Of a stretch of DNA of 40,707 nt, positions 1 to 6,356 are shown one piece after another. The stretch is from assembly GCF_015163715.1 (NCBI RefSeq), contig NZ_JADDUM010000021.1:1-40707 (forward strand), given 5' to 3'. The first letter of the stretch is position 1; the number at the start of each line of letters is the position of its first letter. The notes beneath the pieces are model-generated. The model had not been told where the DNA came from, made no database searches, and saw nothing but the letters and a program-made list of their open reading frames with translations. The position numbers and the translations under genes are program-made. This stretch comes from Pseudomonas cyclaminis (lineage in GTDB: Bacteria; Pseudomonadota; Gammaproteobacteria; Pseudomonadales; Pseudomonadaceae).

Positions 1-22
1 CGGCGTGCGCCTGTGGTTTTGA
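1..22 (+). CDS. 3' end of an upstream gene, possibly copB (partial)
   Basis: The frame starting at base 2 reads G-V-R-L-W-F and stops with TGA at 20-22. A C terminus ending in an aromatic Phe after alternating hydrophobic residues is typical of outer-membrane beta barrels, and CopB/PcoB is the usual gene just upstream of copC. Only six residues are visible, so the identity rests on context and is an inference. Confidence 0.4.
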
Positions 23-72
23 GCTTTTTCCTATACCTATAACTCGCCGCCTGGAGCGGCCTGGAGCCTTGC

Positions 73-459
73 ATGTCTGTGTTGAAAACTGCGTTAGCGG
101 GCGGTGCGCTGTGGACTGGATTACTCTTCAGCCTGCCGGCCTCGGCCCACCCGAAACTGCTGTCGTCCATTCCGGCGGCCGGCGCCCAGGGCGCGGCGCC
201 GGCCGTGATTGAGCTGCGTTTCTCGGAGAACCTGCTGACGCAGTTCTCAGGCGCCAAGCTGACCATGACCGATATGCCCGGCATGCCCAATTCGCCGATG
301 CCGGTGAAGGCCAGCGTGGCAGCCAGCGCCGACCCCAAGGTGATGCTGATCAAACCGGCGTCCATGCTGACGGGCGGCACCTACCGGGTCGACTGGCGGG
401 CAGTGTCATCCGATACCCATCCGATCACCGGTAACGTGGTGTTCAGTGTCCAGCCATGA
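73..459 (+). CDS. copC: Copper resistance protein CopC (periplasmic copper-binding)
   Basis: A 128-aa protein with a Sec signal peptide (residues 1-25, ending PASA) followed directly by His26. This matches CopC proteins, where the new N-terminal His is a Cu(II) ligand. A second conserved His lies in SSDTHPITG near the C terminus, and a Met-rich stretch (MTDMPGMPNSPM) could bind Cu(I). The size and single beta-sandwich layout fit the CopC/YobA family. GGAG sits six bases before the ATG. The TGA overlaps the start of copD (ATGA), so the two are translationally coupled. Role by family: periplasmic copper carriage, delivering copper to CopD or buffering it. Confidence 0.93.
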   Translation: MSVLKTALAGGALWTGLLFSLPASAHPKLLSSIPAAGAQGAAPAVIELRFSENLLTQFSGAKLTMTDMPGMPNSPMPVKASVAASADPKVMLIKPASMLTGGTYRVDWRAVSSDTHPITGNVVFSVQP

Positions 460-1334
460 GTGAACTGAGCCAAATATTGCTGCGCTTTGCGCTGTATCTG
501 GACTTGATGCTGGTGTTTGGCCTGGGGCTTTTTGGCCTCTACGGCCTCAATGCTGCACAACTTCCTTTGTTGAATTTCAAGAAGCTGCTGGGAGGGACGG
601 CGAGCCTTGGCGTGCTGCTTTCGATCGCGTCGATGTTAAGCATCACCCAGGCCATGAGCGGCGCCACGGATTGGCCGACGTTATGGCCGCACCTGCAGAT
701 GATGCTGACGCAGACTGACCTGGGCTGGACAGCGTGCCTGCGCATTGTGGCGCTGGTGCTGGTCACCTTTGTCAACCTGCCTCTGGCCACGCTGTTTGGC
801 GGTGTCGCACTGGTGACCCTGATGTGGACCGGGCACGGCGCGATGCACGAGGGCGCGCCTGGGGTGTGGCACATGCTCAGCGACAGTGCGCACCTGTTGG
901 CGGCGGCGGGGTGGGTGGGCGCGTTGGCGGCGTTTGGACTGTTGCTGATGCGCGCATCATTGGGAGATGCCCGCCGCGTGGAGGCATTGGCTGCCGCACT
1001 GGCGGGTTTCGAGCGCATAGGTGCGGGGTTCGTCGCCGTGCTGATCGTCAGCGGCGTGGCGAATTATCTGTGGGTGGTCGGGCCGAATCTGGACGGCCTC
1101 ACCGGCGGTATCTATGCGCGCCTGTTGAGCCTGAAACTAGGCGTGTTCGGCGTGATGCTGGGGCTGGCGGCGCTCAATCGCTTCCACCTGACGCCGTTTC
1201 TGCAACGCGCCGTGGCAGCGGGCGACCCGGCGCCGGCCATTGCCGCGCTGCGGCGCAGCATGGCCCTGGAGTTCGGCGCCGTGGTGCTGATTCTTGCACT
1301 TGTGGCATGGCTGGGCACTCTGTCGCCTACTTAG
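456..1334 (+). CDS. copD: Copper resistance protein CopD (inner-membrane copper import protein)
   Basis: A 292-aa, very hydrophobic protein with about eight membrane segments. It contains the conserved GHGA..H segment (WTGHGAMHEGAPGVWH, about residues 127-142) and the WVGALAAFG segment of the CopD domain. It starts four bases inside copC, so the pair is co-translated. CopD family members pass copper from periplasmic CopC to the cytoplasm. Its TAG stop overlaps the stop codon of the convergent lipoprotein gene by three bases (1332-1333 shared), with no room for a separate terminator. Confidence 0.92.
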   Translation: MSELSQILLRFALYLDLMLVFGLGLFGLYGLNAAQLPLLNFKKLLGGTASLGVLLSIASMLSITQAMSGATDWPTLWPHLQMMLTQTDLGWTACLRIVALVLVTFVNLPLATLFGGVALVTLMWTGHGAMHEGAPGVWHMLSDSAHLLAAAGWVGALAAFGLLLMRASLGDARRVEALAAALAGFERIGAGFVAVLIVSGVANYLWVVGPNLDGLTGGIYARLLSLKLGVFGVMLGLAALNRFHLTPFLQRAVAAGDPAPAIAALRRSMALEFGAVVLILALVAWLGTLSPT

Positions 1335-2197
1335 GACTCGGCGCTCTTCAGGCATTTGAGTGCCTTGAAGTCACTGCGTACGCCGTCGATTTTCTGCATG
1401 AGTTTCAAGCGTTGCTGCGGCGTACTTTCTGCCATCACGTCGACAATCAGGCTGCGCGCCGCGGCTTCGGTCTGGGCGTAAGCCGCACGATATTGCGGGG
1501 TCCACAGGCTTTCGCGGTCCACCAGCAATTGCTGCATTTTCTTCGGGAAGTCGGTGCTGTGGCGTTGCTGCACGGCGTCGATAAATTGCGCCTGCCAATG
1601 GGCGCGGTTGCCGATCCATTCCTGATTCTGCTCGCCCAGGGCGATGGACCAGGCGGTGACACGATTCTGCTGGCTGGTGCTCAGCGGGCCCATCCAGGTG
1701 TCCAGGCGTTTATTCATGCGCTCGGCGCGGTCCTTGATTTGCTGAGCCAGCGGCGGCTTCAGGTAATCGTCTTGGCGTTTGCGCAGGTCCTTGGCCAGGG
1801 CGTCGTTCATTTCCTTGACCTGTTGATCATCCAGCCCCTGGAGCAGTTCGATGGCCGAGGGAGTGATCTCACGGGCGATTTCAGCAATGGCTTGTTCGGC
1901 TTCGGCGGTACGCGTCTTCAGCGCCGCGTCGGTGACCTGGTTGTCGTCGACCATCTGTTGCAGGCGATCGAGCCAGTCCAGGTAACCGGGCAGTTGCGTG
2001 GTGCAGTGCCAGGCCAGGTGCTCCTTGAGTTTGTCGTTGAACCAGCTCTTCTGCCCGGCGTTCATGTCCAGGTAGTCATTGAGGGTCCAAGGGATGATCA
2101 CGTCCAGGTTGCGATAGGCCAGCCCCACGCGATTGCAGCCGGCGAGCGCCAGGCTCAGGGTCAGGAGTACCACCAGCAGTTTGAGCCGACGCAGCAT
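1331..2197 (-). CDS. DUF6279 family lipoprotein
   Basis: A 288-aa protein beginning with a lipoprotein signal (LALAGC, lipid-attached Cys at residue 21). The mature part is soluble, mainly helical and rich in Gln, Asp and Lys, with an early NLDVIIPWTLNDYLDM segment typical of this Pseudomonas family. AGGA lies about eight bases upstream of the ATG. No catalytic motif is evident and the function is unknown. It converges on copD with overlapping stop codons and is followed at 67 bases' distance (toward higher coordinates) by another minus-strand envelope gene, so the two may be cotranscribed. Confidence 0.85.
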   Translation of the reverse strand: MLRRLKLLVVLLTLSLALAGCNRVGLAYRNLDVIIPWTLNDYLDMNAGQKSWFNDKLKEHLAWHCTTQLPGYLDWLDRLQQMVDDNQVTDAALKTRTAEAEQAIAEIAREITPSAIELLQGLDDQQVKEMNDALAKDLRKRQDDYLKPPLAQQIKDRAERMNKRLDTWMGPLSTSQQNRVTAWSIALGEQNQEWIGNRAHWQAQFIDAVQQRHSTDFPKKMQQLLVDRESLWTPQYRAAYAQTEAAARSLIVDVMAESTPQQRLKLMQKIDGVRSDFKALKCLKSAES

Positions 2198-2263
2198 GGG
2201 CGTGTCCTTGGGCAGAGAGAGTCAATGCATGTGAACCCGCGCCGGGCGCGACAGTTCAGCCCA

Positions 2264-2986
2264 TCAATAAAACGAGCGCACGGCCTTCAAGGTCAACAGG
2301 CCGTCGCATTGCGAATTGTGTCCGGAGTAGGCCGAGCAATCGCCGCCGCTGAGGCTGGAATCGCTGTAGATCAGGTCCAGGTCGATGCCCTTCCAGGCAC
2401 GGGAGAATTGCACCGACCAGTCGCTGAAACTGCTGATGGTGCCGCCGTCTACCGAAGCCGGCGTGCCCAACTGATGAGTGGTGTACTTCATGCTGACGCC
2501 GATGCCGAAGGGCTGGGTGCCGCCAAGATCGGCAAAGATTGTGCTGTCCTGGCGGTCCGGGTCGTTGCTGAAAGAGGCGCCGAAGCGATTGCCCAACAGG
2601 TTCAGGCCGCCATAGAACTCCTGGCTGTCGAGGGGGCTGAGCTTGGGGTAGCTGTAGTGGATCAAGCCGACTTCATAGCCGAGCGTCTGGTCGAAGGGGT
2701 GTTTGAAGCCCATGTAGGAATCGACTTCGAGAGTGCTCGCCGAGGACAGGCCCATGTTGGGCGAGAATTGGCCGAAGTACAGGCCACTGTCGTGGCTGAG
2801 GTCCAGGCCGCCGTGGAAAGAATCGCTGCCCGGCGAGGTCGGCTTGACCAGGCCCTGGGCCATGCTGCGGCTGGGGGTGGTGCCCAATTTCAGGTCGAAG
2901 TCGCCCAATTCGCGCTGGAAGATCTGCGCTTCGGCAAGAGGGCAAGCCACTAATGTGCTGACCAGAAAAATGCAGGACTTGAGCAT
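2264..2986 (-). CDS. TorF family putative outer-membrane porin
   Basis: A 240-aa protein with a signal peptide (cleavage near PLAEA) and a mature part of amphipathic strands rich in Gly, Ser and aromatics. It ends in an aromatic-terminated beta signature (LKAVRSFY). The length and the repeated SxGLYFGQF / GYEVGLIHYSYP patterns match the TorF/TIGR02001 group of putative porins. GGAG is well placed before the ATG. The substrate is unknown. The two Cys near the C terminus (GGDCSAYSGHNSQC) could form a disulfide in an extracellular loop. Confidence 0.82.
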   Translation of the reverse strand: MLKSCIFLVSTLVACPLAEAQIFQRELGDFDLKLGTTPSRSMAQGLVKPTSPGSDSFHGGLDLSHDSGLYFGQFSPNMGLSSASTLEVDSYMGFKHPFDQTLGYEVGLIHYSYPKLSPLDSQEFYGGLNLLGNRFGASFSNDPDRQDSTIFADLGGTQPFGIGVSMKYTTHQLGTPASVDGGTISSFSDWSVQFSRAWKGIDLDLIYSDSSLSGGDCSAYSGHNSQCDGLLTLKAVRSFY

Positions 2987-3192
2987 GCTTCACTCCATGA
3001 AAAGCGAGGAGCAGTAATGGAGAACATCGGGCAGATGCCCGTGCTAGACGTGTGCAAGGATACCGACGAATGCCAGGCGATGAGGCCCGTTCGTCGATTA
3101 GCGCAATATTGAATATAGGGGGAGGGTGCTTCGGGCTCTAGTCCTAGCGCCTTGAAGGCAAGACGCTTAGGGACCAGGTGTGCTGCGCGGTA

Positions 3193-3372
3193 TTACTTTT
3201 TACCCAGGCTGATCTGCTTGGACGGGCCGAAAGTCTGGCCGCTCACGCCCTTGGCAATTTGCTGGATTTCACCACCGGATTTGAGGAAAGCAGCGATTTG
3301 GCTGTTGATCGATTCGCTGGTTTCAACGGCGGGAGCTGGCTTTGCTTTGCTGTTGGATGCTTTTACGCGCAT
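3193..3372 (-). CDS. Small SutA-like protein (59 aa)
   Basis: A 59-residue basic protein. Its core, SQIAAFLKSGGEIQQIAKGV, resembles the FLxxGGxVQxI segment found in SutA-type RNA polymerase-binding regulators of Pseudomonas. The frame stays open upstream to a GTG at 3468, but the added residues (MRLIPRGYLPS...) look non-coding, so the ATG at 3372 is preferred even though its Shine-Dalgarno sequence is weak. It ends in a basic tail, SKQISLGKK. It could bind RNA polymerase or nucleic acid; the link to SutA is by motif resemblance only. Confidence 0.62.
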   Translation of the reverse strand: MRVKASNSKAKPAPAVETSESINSQIAAFLKSGGEIQQIAKGVSGQTFGPSKQISLGKK

Positions 3373-4160
3373 GGCGGCCACTAACCTGTAGAAAATTAAC
3401 TTGGCCAGGCATCGTACAGGAAATACTTGACAATTGCTTGGCAAATATCCCCTTGGAATAAGTCTCACGCCCGGAAATGGCCACCGTTCATCTTTGAAAT
3501 AAGCAGCTAACTTGCTGTTTTAGCTCGAAACCCGGCGGGTAGTCGGTGGCGGCGGCACGGCCAAATCAGGTTGACCGATCAGACGAGCGGGGCAGTGCCA
3601 TTGGAACGCCACCCATCCCGTAATTTTTGCGGCGCGCGCATACGGTTTAGAAGGCGGCCCACGCAATAAGGGCATTGGAAAAACTTGGTAGCCTCAATAT
3701 AGCCAAGGGCAGCAGCTTTATCTGCTGTGCTCTACGAATGCGGAGTATTGAAATTTCCAGATGCTTCCGTTCTGAATCTCTAACTAATATCAGCGTGCAT
3801 CATTTCGTCACACTCAAAATGAAAATTAATCTGCACATCTTAGTGCTGTAAAAGACGCTGTTTTTTCTTAAAAAAGCTGCGGAGTTAATGGCTTTTGGCG
3901 CTCGAACGCTCTTTCTTGGGGCTCTTGCTGTCGGTTGGTAAGTCTCTGTCGACTCGTTCGATCCAGTACGTTTCTTCAAAGCCTCTCCCGGTCCTGCAAG
4001 ATGCGAAATCATTAGTACCCCATACAAAGCCACAGCGGGCCTAGCCCTACTGCAAACAGCGCCCCAGCCTCTGCCGGTATAAGCACTCGCCAACCCCCCC
4101 CATACCCGCAGTCCGCAAGGGCCCGGATGACTGCCTCAAAGTCTCGGCTAGAAGTGGCGC
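3373..4160. other. Gene-poor stretch, probably decayed prophage DNA
   Basis: About 790 bases with lower GC than the flanks and no open frame with convincing coding character on either strand. Frames of 50-70 codons on the minus strand between 3885 and 4155 contain protein-like pieces (for example RDFEAVIRALADCGYG and ERVDRDLPTDSKSPKKERSS) but lack start codons and are broken by stops, so they look like relics. There is no tRNA or clear terminator. The adjacent portal fragment suggests former phage sequence. Confidence 0.4.
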
Positions 4161-4601
4161 TACTTACAGCGCAAAACCAACGTACTGGGCCAAGTGCTGG
4201 AACTGGAACACCTGCCCGCATTGAACATGCGCAGAAAGGTCGGCGGTGGCTTCGTGCTGCTGATGCCCGGCGGCAAGTACCTGCATTTTGAAGAGGATCA
4301 GGTTGAGAATGTGATGGACGACGACGTGGAACAAAACATCTATGGCGTGCCCGACTACCTGGGCGGCATGCACGCGGGATTCATCTTCTACACCAATAAT
4401 CTGAACCTATCGGAGGCGGATGAAGAGCGCAGGCAAAGCCAGATCGGATCGAGCAAGGGCGTGGGGGGGGGTTCGGTCGTTGTTTGTGAACATTCCGGGG
4501 GGCGGGGATAAGGCGATTCAGATTATTCCGATGGGGGACCTATTGCGACGAAGGATGAGTTTGAGCGGATTAAGAACATCACGCGATGGACTTTAAAGTA
4601 A
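4161..4601 (+). pseudogene. Phage portal protein fragment (P2 gpQ / PBSX type)
   Basis: Frame 4161-4460 encodes LGQVLELEHLPALNMRR, GGGFVLLMPGGKY, QNIYGVPDYLGG and FIFYTNNLNLSEADEER, an internal part of P2-type portal proteins. After a run of nine G (about 4462-4470) the homology moves to another frame (SLFVNIPGGGDKAIQIIPMGD). It moves again near 4537 to IATKDEFERIKNITR, then reaches a stop at 4599-4601. So at least two frameshifts interrupt it, and both the N-terminal half and the C-terminal third of the roughly 340-aa family length are missing. It is an inactive fragment from an integrated P2-like phage. Confidence 0.75.
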
Positions 4602-4674
4602 AATTATAATTCTATTGTTGAAGATCAAAATAGGAATTAAGGTGTTTTGTGGTTTAAACGCAGCTATTTTTAAT

Positions 4675-4702
4675 AGCACGCTGGACTGCAAGTCAGCGTG
4701 CT
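4675..4702 (-). terminator. Hairpin, likely terminator of the 4728-4997 gene
   Basis: A perfect 9-bp inverted repeat (AGCACGCTG / CAGCGTGCT) with a 10-base loop, 25 bases past the stop of the minus-strand gene. On the minus strand it is followed by an A/T stretch, ATTAAAAAT, rather than a clean U run, so termination is likely but not certain. Confidence 0.5.
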
Positions 4703-4727
4703 CTCAAGAGAAATCTAATACAGTTGT

Positions 4728-4997
4728 TTAGCTTGTGCGACCGCCATTGTAATATTCATCCCAGATCCATTGGGGCGTGTCATCCCCAGGTGGTTTCGGG
4801 GTGTAAGTGGACGGCTCAATTGCAGGTTCTCCACTGAGGTGCAAGCTGCAAACACGAACGTAGTCTTCTTTTGTTTTGACATTTTCACGGTTGAGAATTT
4901 CCAAAGCTTCACTCACCTTCCGTATGTTTGTGCTTGGATTTTTAACCATCCCACTAGCTAACATATTCAAATCGCCGGTCACGAGTCCGATAACCAT
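4728..4997 (-). CDS. Hypothetical protein, 89 aa
   Basis: Starts at an ATG preceded by GGAGG at five bases; a GTG at 5009 is in frame but overlaps that Shine-Dalgarno sequence, so it is not used. The protein begins MVIGLVTGDLNMLASGM, has a central mixed-charge helix (KVSEALEILNRENVKTKEDYVRV) and ends in a Pro-rich, aromatic tail (TPKPPGDDTPQWIWDEYYN). There is no signal peptide and no recognised domain. Its AT-rich composition matches the surrounding phage-relic island rather than the core genome. The start context and good terminator suggest it is still expressed. Function unknown. Confidence 0.6.
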   Translation of the reverse strand: MVIGLVTGDLNMLASGMVKNPSTNIRKVSEALEILNRENVKTKEDYVRVCSLHLSGEPAIEPSTYTPKPPGDDTPQWIWDEYYNGGRTS

Positions 4998-5303
4998 AAT
5001 AACCTCCACATTTATTAAGGTAAGATGCCATTCAAAGTTAGTTCAAAGTTAAGGTATTGATACCTGTGATAAATGACAGTATTTAAGAACGGTTTGTTAT
5101 TAGCATTGGTGCTTTCGCGTCATAAATGTTTGAACGCGGGTTAGGGGGCACACCCTTCACTTGGAAAGTACTGTGGAACTGGCGTAAAAAGCACTACGGG
5201 CGGCTAAGCGTCGCACTCTGAGTACGCCAGCTTTGAAGGCTAGCCGCCGCTCAAAAAACCTTACCGTTCAATTTTCCGAGCTCTGTAAGCTCGCGTCATT
5301 CAG
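4998..5303. other. AT-rich intergenic region upstream of the 89-aa gene
   Basis: About 300 bases with no supported gene. It contains a direct repeat of GTTCAAAGTTA-like sequence around 5033-5052 and a short palindrome GGTATTGATACC at 5053-5064, 56 bases upstream of the 89-aa gene's start. These are candidates for its promoter/operator. A 31-codon plus-strand frame (5126-5221) has no ribosome binding site and is not called. Confidence 0.35.
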
Positions 5304-5328
5304 GCGCCCGGAGCTATGCACCGGGCGC
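5304..5328 (-). terminator. GC-rich hairpin after the DUF3077 gene
   Basis: An 8-bp perfect inverted repeat (GCGCCCGG / CCGGGCGC) with a 9-base loop, eight bases past the stop of the minus-strand DUF3077 frame. No U-tract follows on the minus strand, so it may be a weak or Rho-assisted terminator or only a 3'-end stabiliser. Confidence 0.4.
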
Positions 5329-5335
5329 GAAGTGC

Positions 5336-5627
5336 TTACTGCGAATCCCGTGCACTTGGCTCGAAGGAAAAAAGCAGATTATCGATGATGGCCTTGCCCA
5401 TTTCACCCAAGTAATGCGAGGCGAACGCGAATTTCTCTGCTCGGGAGTCGATGGCGGCCTCCAGCGAGAGCATTTTTGCGTAGTAGAGGACTTGCGATGC
5501 GTGTTCAAGGGCCTCCCGAATTGGGACGCCTGCGTTGACGCGGAAGAGTTTTAGATCGCTTTTGTTCTCTCCGCAGTCTGCGAAGGTTACAGAGCCGATG
5601 GTTTCGACTGGGGGGAGGGTTGCTCAT
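5336..5627 (-). pseudogene. DUF3077 family protein gene with a frameshift at codon 4
   Basis: A good start (AGGAG, then ATG at 5627) reads M-S-N and enters the C-rich run AACCCTCCCCCC. From there the homologous frame is one base off. It continues without interruption as VETIGSVTFADCGENKSDL, LFRVNAGVPIREALEHASQV, LEAAIDSRAEKFAFASHYLG and EMGKAIIDNLLFSFEP to the TAA at 5336. The FRVNAGxPxxxALxxAS...AxHYLGEMxKA pattern is that of the DUF3077 family of small Pseudomonas proteins. One extra C explains the break; it may be a true mutation, slippage, or an assembly error. No other in-frame start exists upstream because a TGA sits there. It overlaps the preceding 24-codon ORF by ATGA. Confidence 0.72.
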
Positions 5628-5698
5628 TGCTGATCTCCTGATTTTCGGAGGTTCTGAGCGGGCGGTGCGGGTTGAATCGAGGTTTTTTCGTACGGCAT
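5624..5698 (-). CDS. 24-aa leader ORF coupled to the DUF3077 gene
   Basis: ATG at 5698 with AAGGAG eight bases upstream. It encodes MPYEKTSIQP then APPAQNLRKSGDQQ and ends in a TGA that overlaps the next ATG (ATGA), so translation is probably coupled to the DUF3077 gene. Its ribosome binding site is complementary to a loop of the upstream C4-like RNA (see that entry). The position and coupling are those of icd in the phage P1 c4-icd-ant operon; the amino-acid sequence itself is not recognised. Confidence 0.5.
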   Translation of the reverse strand: MPYEKTSIQPAPPAQNLRKSGDQQ

Positions 5699-5726
5699 TA
5701 GCGTGCTCCTTGGTACTACCCAAAAG

Positions 5727-5764
5727 AGCTGCCAGTCACGATTCCAAGCGTGAGGGTGGCAGCT
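5727..5764 (-). promoter_or_regulatory. Leader hairpin competing with the C4-like fold
   Basis: On the minus strand AGCTGCCA pairs with TGGCAGCT (8 bp), with an inner CACG/CGTG pairing, and is followed by CTCTTTT. The 5' arm is also the closing strand of the C4-like RNA (5758-5766), so the two folds are mutually exclusive. It may act as an attenuator, or as the target segment that the C4-like RNA base-pairs with, 29 bases ahead of the 24-codon ORF. Confidence 0.5.
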
Positions 5765-5829
5765 GTACGCAGGTTGGAATCCGAGAAGAAGCGCCTCGGC
5801 AGGCACAAGGCCTCCCACGCACAGCCGCC
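5758..5829 (-). ncRNA. Candidate C4-type phage antisense RNA
   Basis: The minus-strand transcript can close on itself through GGCGGCUGU (5829-5821) and ACAGCUGCC (5766-5758), 8 Watson-Crick pairs and one GU. A second helix joins UGGGA to UUCCA, and two inner hairpins form: AGGC-CUUGU-GCCU and CCGAG-N9-CUCGG. The loop of the last hairpin contains GCUUCUU (5792-5786), complementary to AAGGAGC (5711-5705), the ribosome binding site of the downstream 24-codon ORF. The ACAGCUGCC strand is complementary to UGGCAGCU in the downstream leader. This size, fold and two-site complementarity match the C4 antisense RNA of phages P1/P7 and related Pseudomonas C4 elements. No covariance-model search could be run. 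Confidence 0.55.
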
Positions 5830-5878
5830 AAAAAGCGCAAAGCCCAGGCACAAAAAAAGCGCCTGCTCATTGTTTGAC

Positions 5879-5892
5879 GACGCTATAGCGTC
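5879..5892. promoter_or_regulatory. 14-bp perfect palindrome, possible operator upstream of the C4-like RNA
   Basis: GACGCTATAGCGTC is a perfect palindrome about 50 bases before the C4-like RNA on the minus strand. Its centre contains TATAGC, which could serve as a -10 hexamer with a weak TGGAAT 17 bases upstream. A repressor site overlapping the promoter is a reasonable inference; no regulator is known. Confidence 0.35.
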
Positions 5893-6040
5893 TTCTTTCT
5901 CGGGATTCCACGCCCGGTCGCTGGTGCAGCGACGTGAAGGAGGTTGGCGCGATGGGATGAAGGCTGCAACTAGCTGTGGATACCTTGCTTAGGCTGGCGA
6001 TCTTCGGTTCCCAATACTGATGGCGAGGGATCAGTAGCAA

Positions 6041-6233
6041 AATTTCCATTAGCTGCTGGGCCTTGAGCGCTTCCACTTTGAATATGACCATGCGTTATGC
6101 GCATTTTAGCCTTGGGCATTTGGCAGAGGTGGTGAACCTTAGCCCCTTGGCAATCGACCGTGGACATTTTGTGGAGGATAGCCGTTGGATTGTGAAGGAC
6201 GAAGCGAACGATGAGAGTACAATCGCTGCATAG
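6041..6233 (+). pseudogene. Phage tyrosine-recombinase (integrase) C-terminal remnant
   Basis: The piece starting at ATG 6084 reads MTMRYAHFSLGHLAEVVNLS to a TAG at 6231-6233. MTMRYAHxSPxHLAEAV is the signature around the catalytic Tyr (the Y of RYAH) in phage integrases of the XerD type. The preceding QLLG motif sits in a different frame (6050-6061) and in-frame stops lie further upstream, so only the last 60 or so codons remain, with at least one frameshift. Together with the portal fragment at 4161-4601 this marks a decayed prophage. The right edge of the relic probably lies just after it. Confidence 0.72.
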
Positions 6234-6356
6234 TGGCGATAGGATTTGTTTTATAACTGTATGAAATTAATGGAATAATTTCTATTTTTTAGGGTTTTCT
6301 CGAGTGCGCGCTGCGCTGTTTACGCCGAGAAGGCCGGTTTTTTGAGGGTATTGGAA

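Noticed and set aside
3885..4155. Minus-strand frames with protein-like pieces (RDFEAVIRALADCGYG; ERVDRDLPTDSKSPKKERSS)
   Set aside because: No start codon, broken by stops and frame changes; probably phage-relic sequence but not assignable to a family.
5171..5194. GGAACT...CACTA resembling a hrp box
   Set aside because: The spacing is 11 bases rather than 15-16 and the second half lacks CCAC.
5126..5221. 31-codon plus-strand frame starting MFERGLGGTPFTWKVLWNWR
   Set aside because: No ribosome binding site and no support beyond an open frame; likely chance or a relic.
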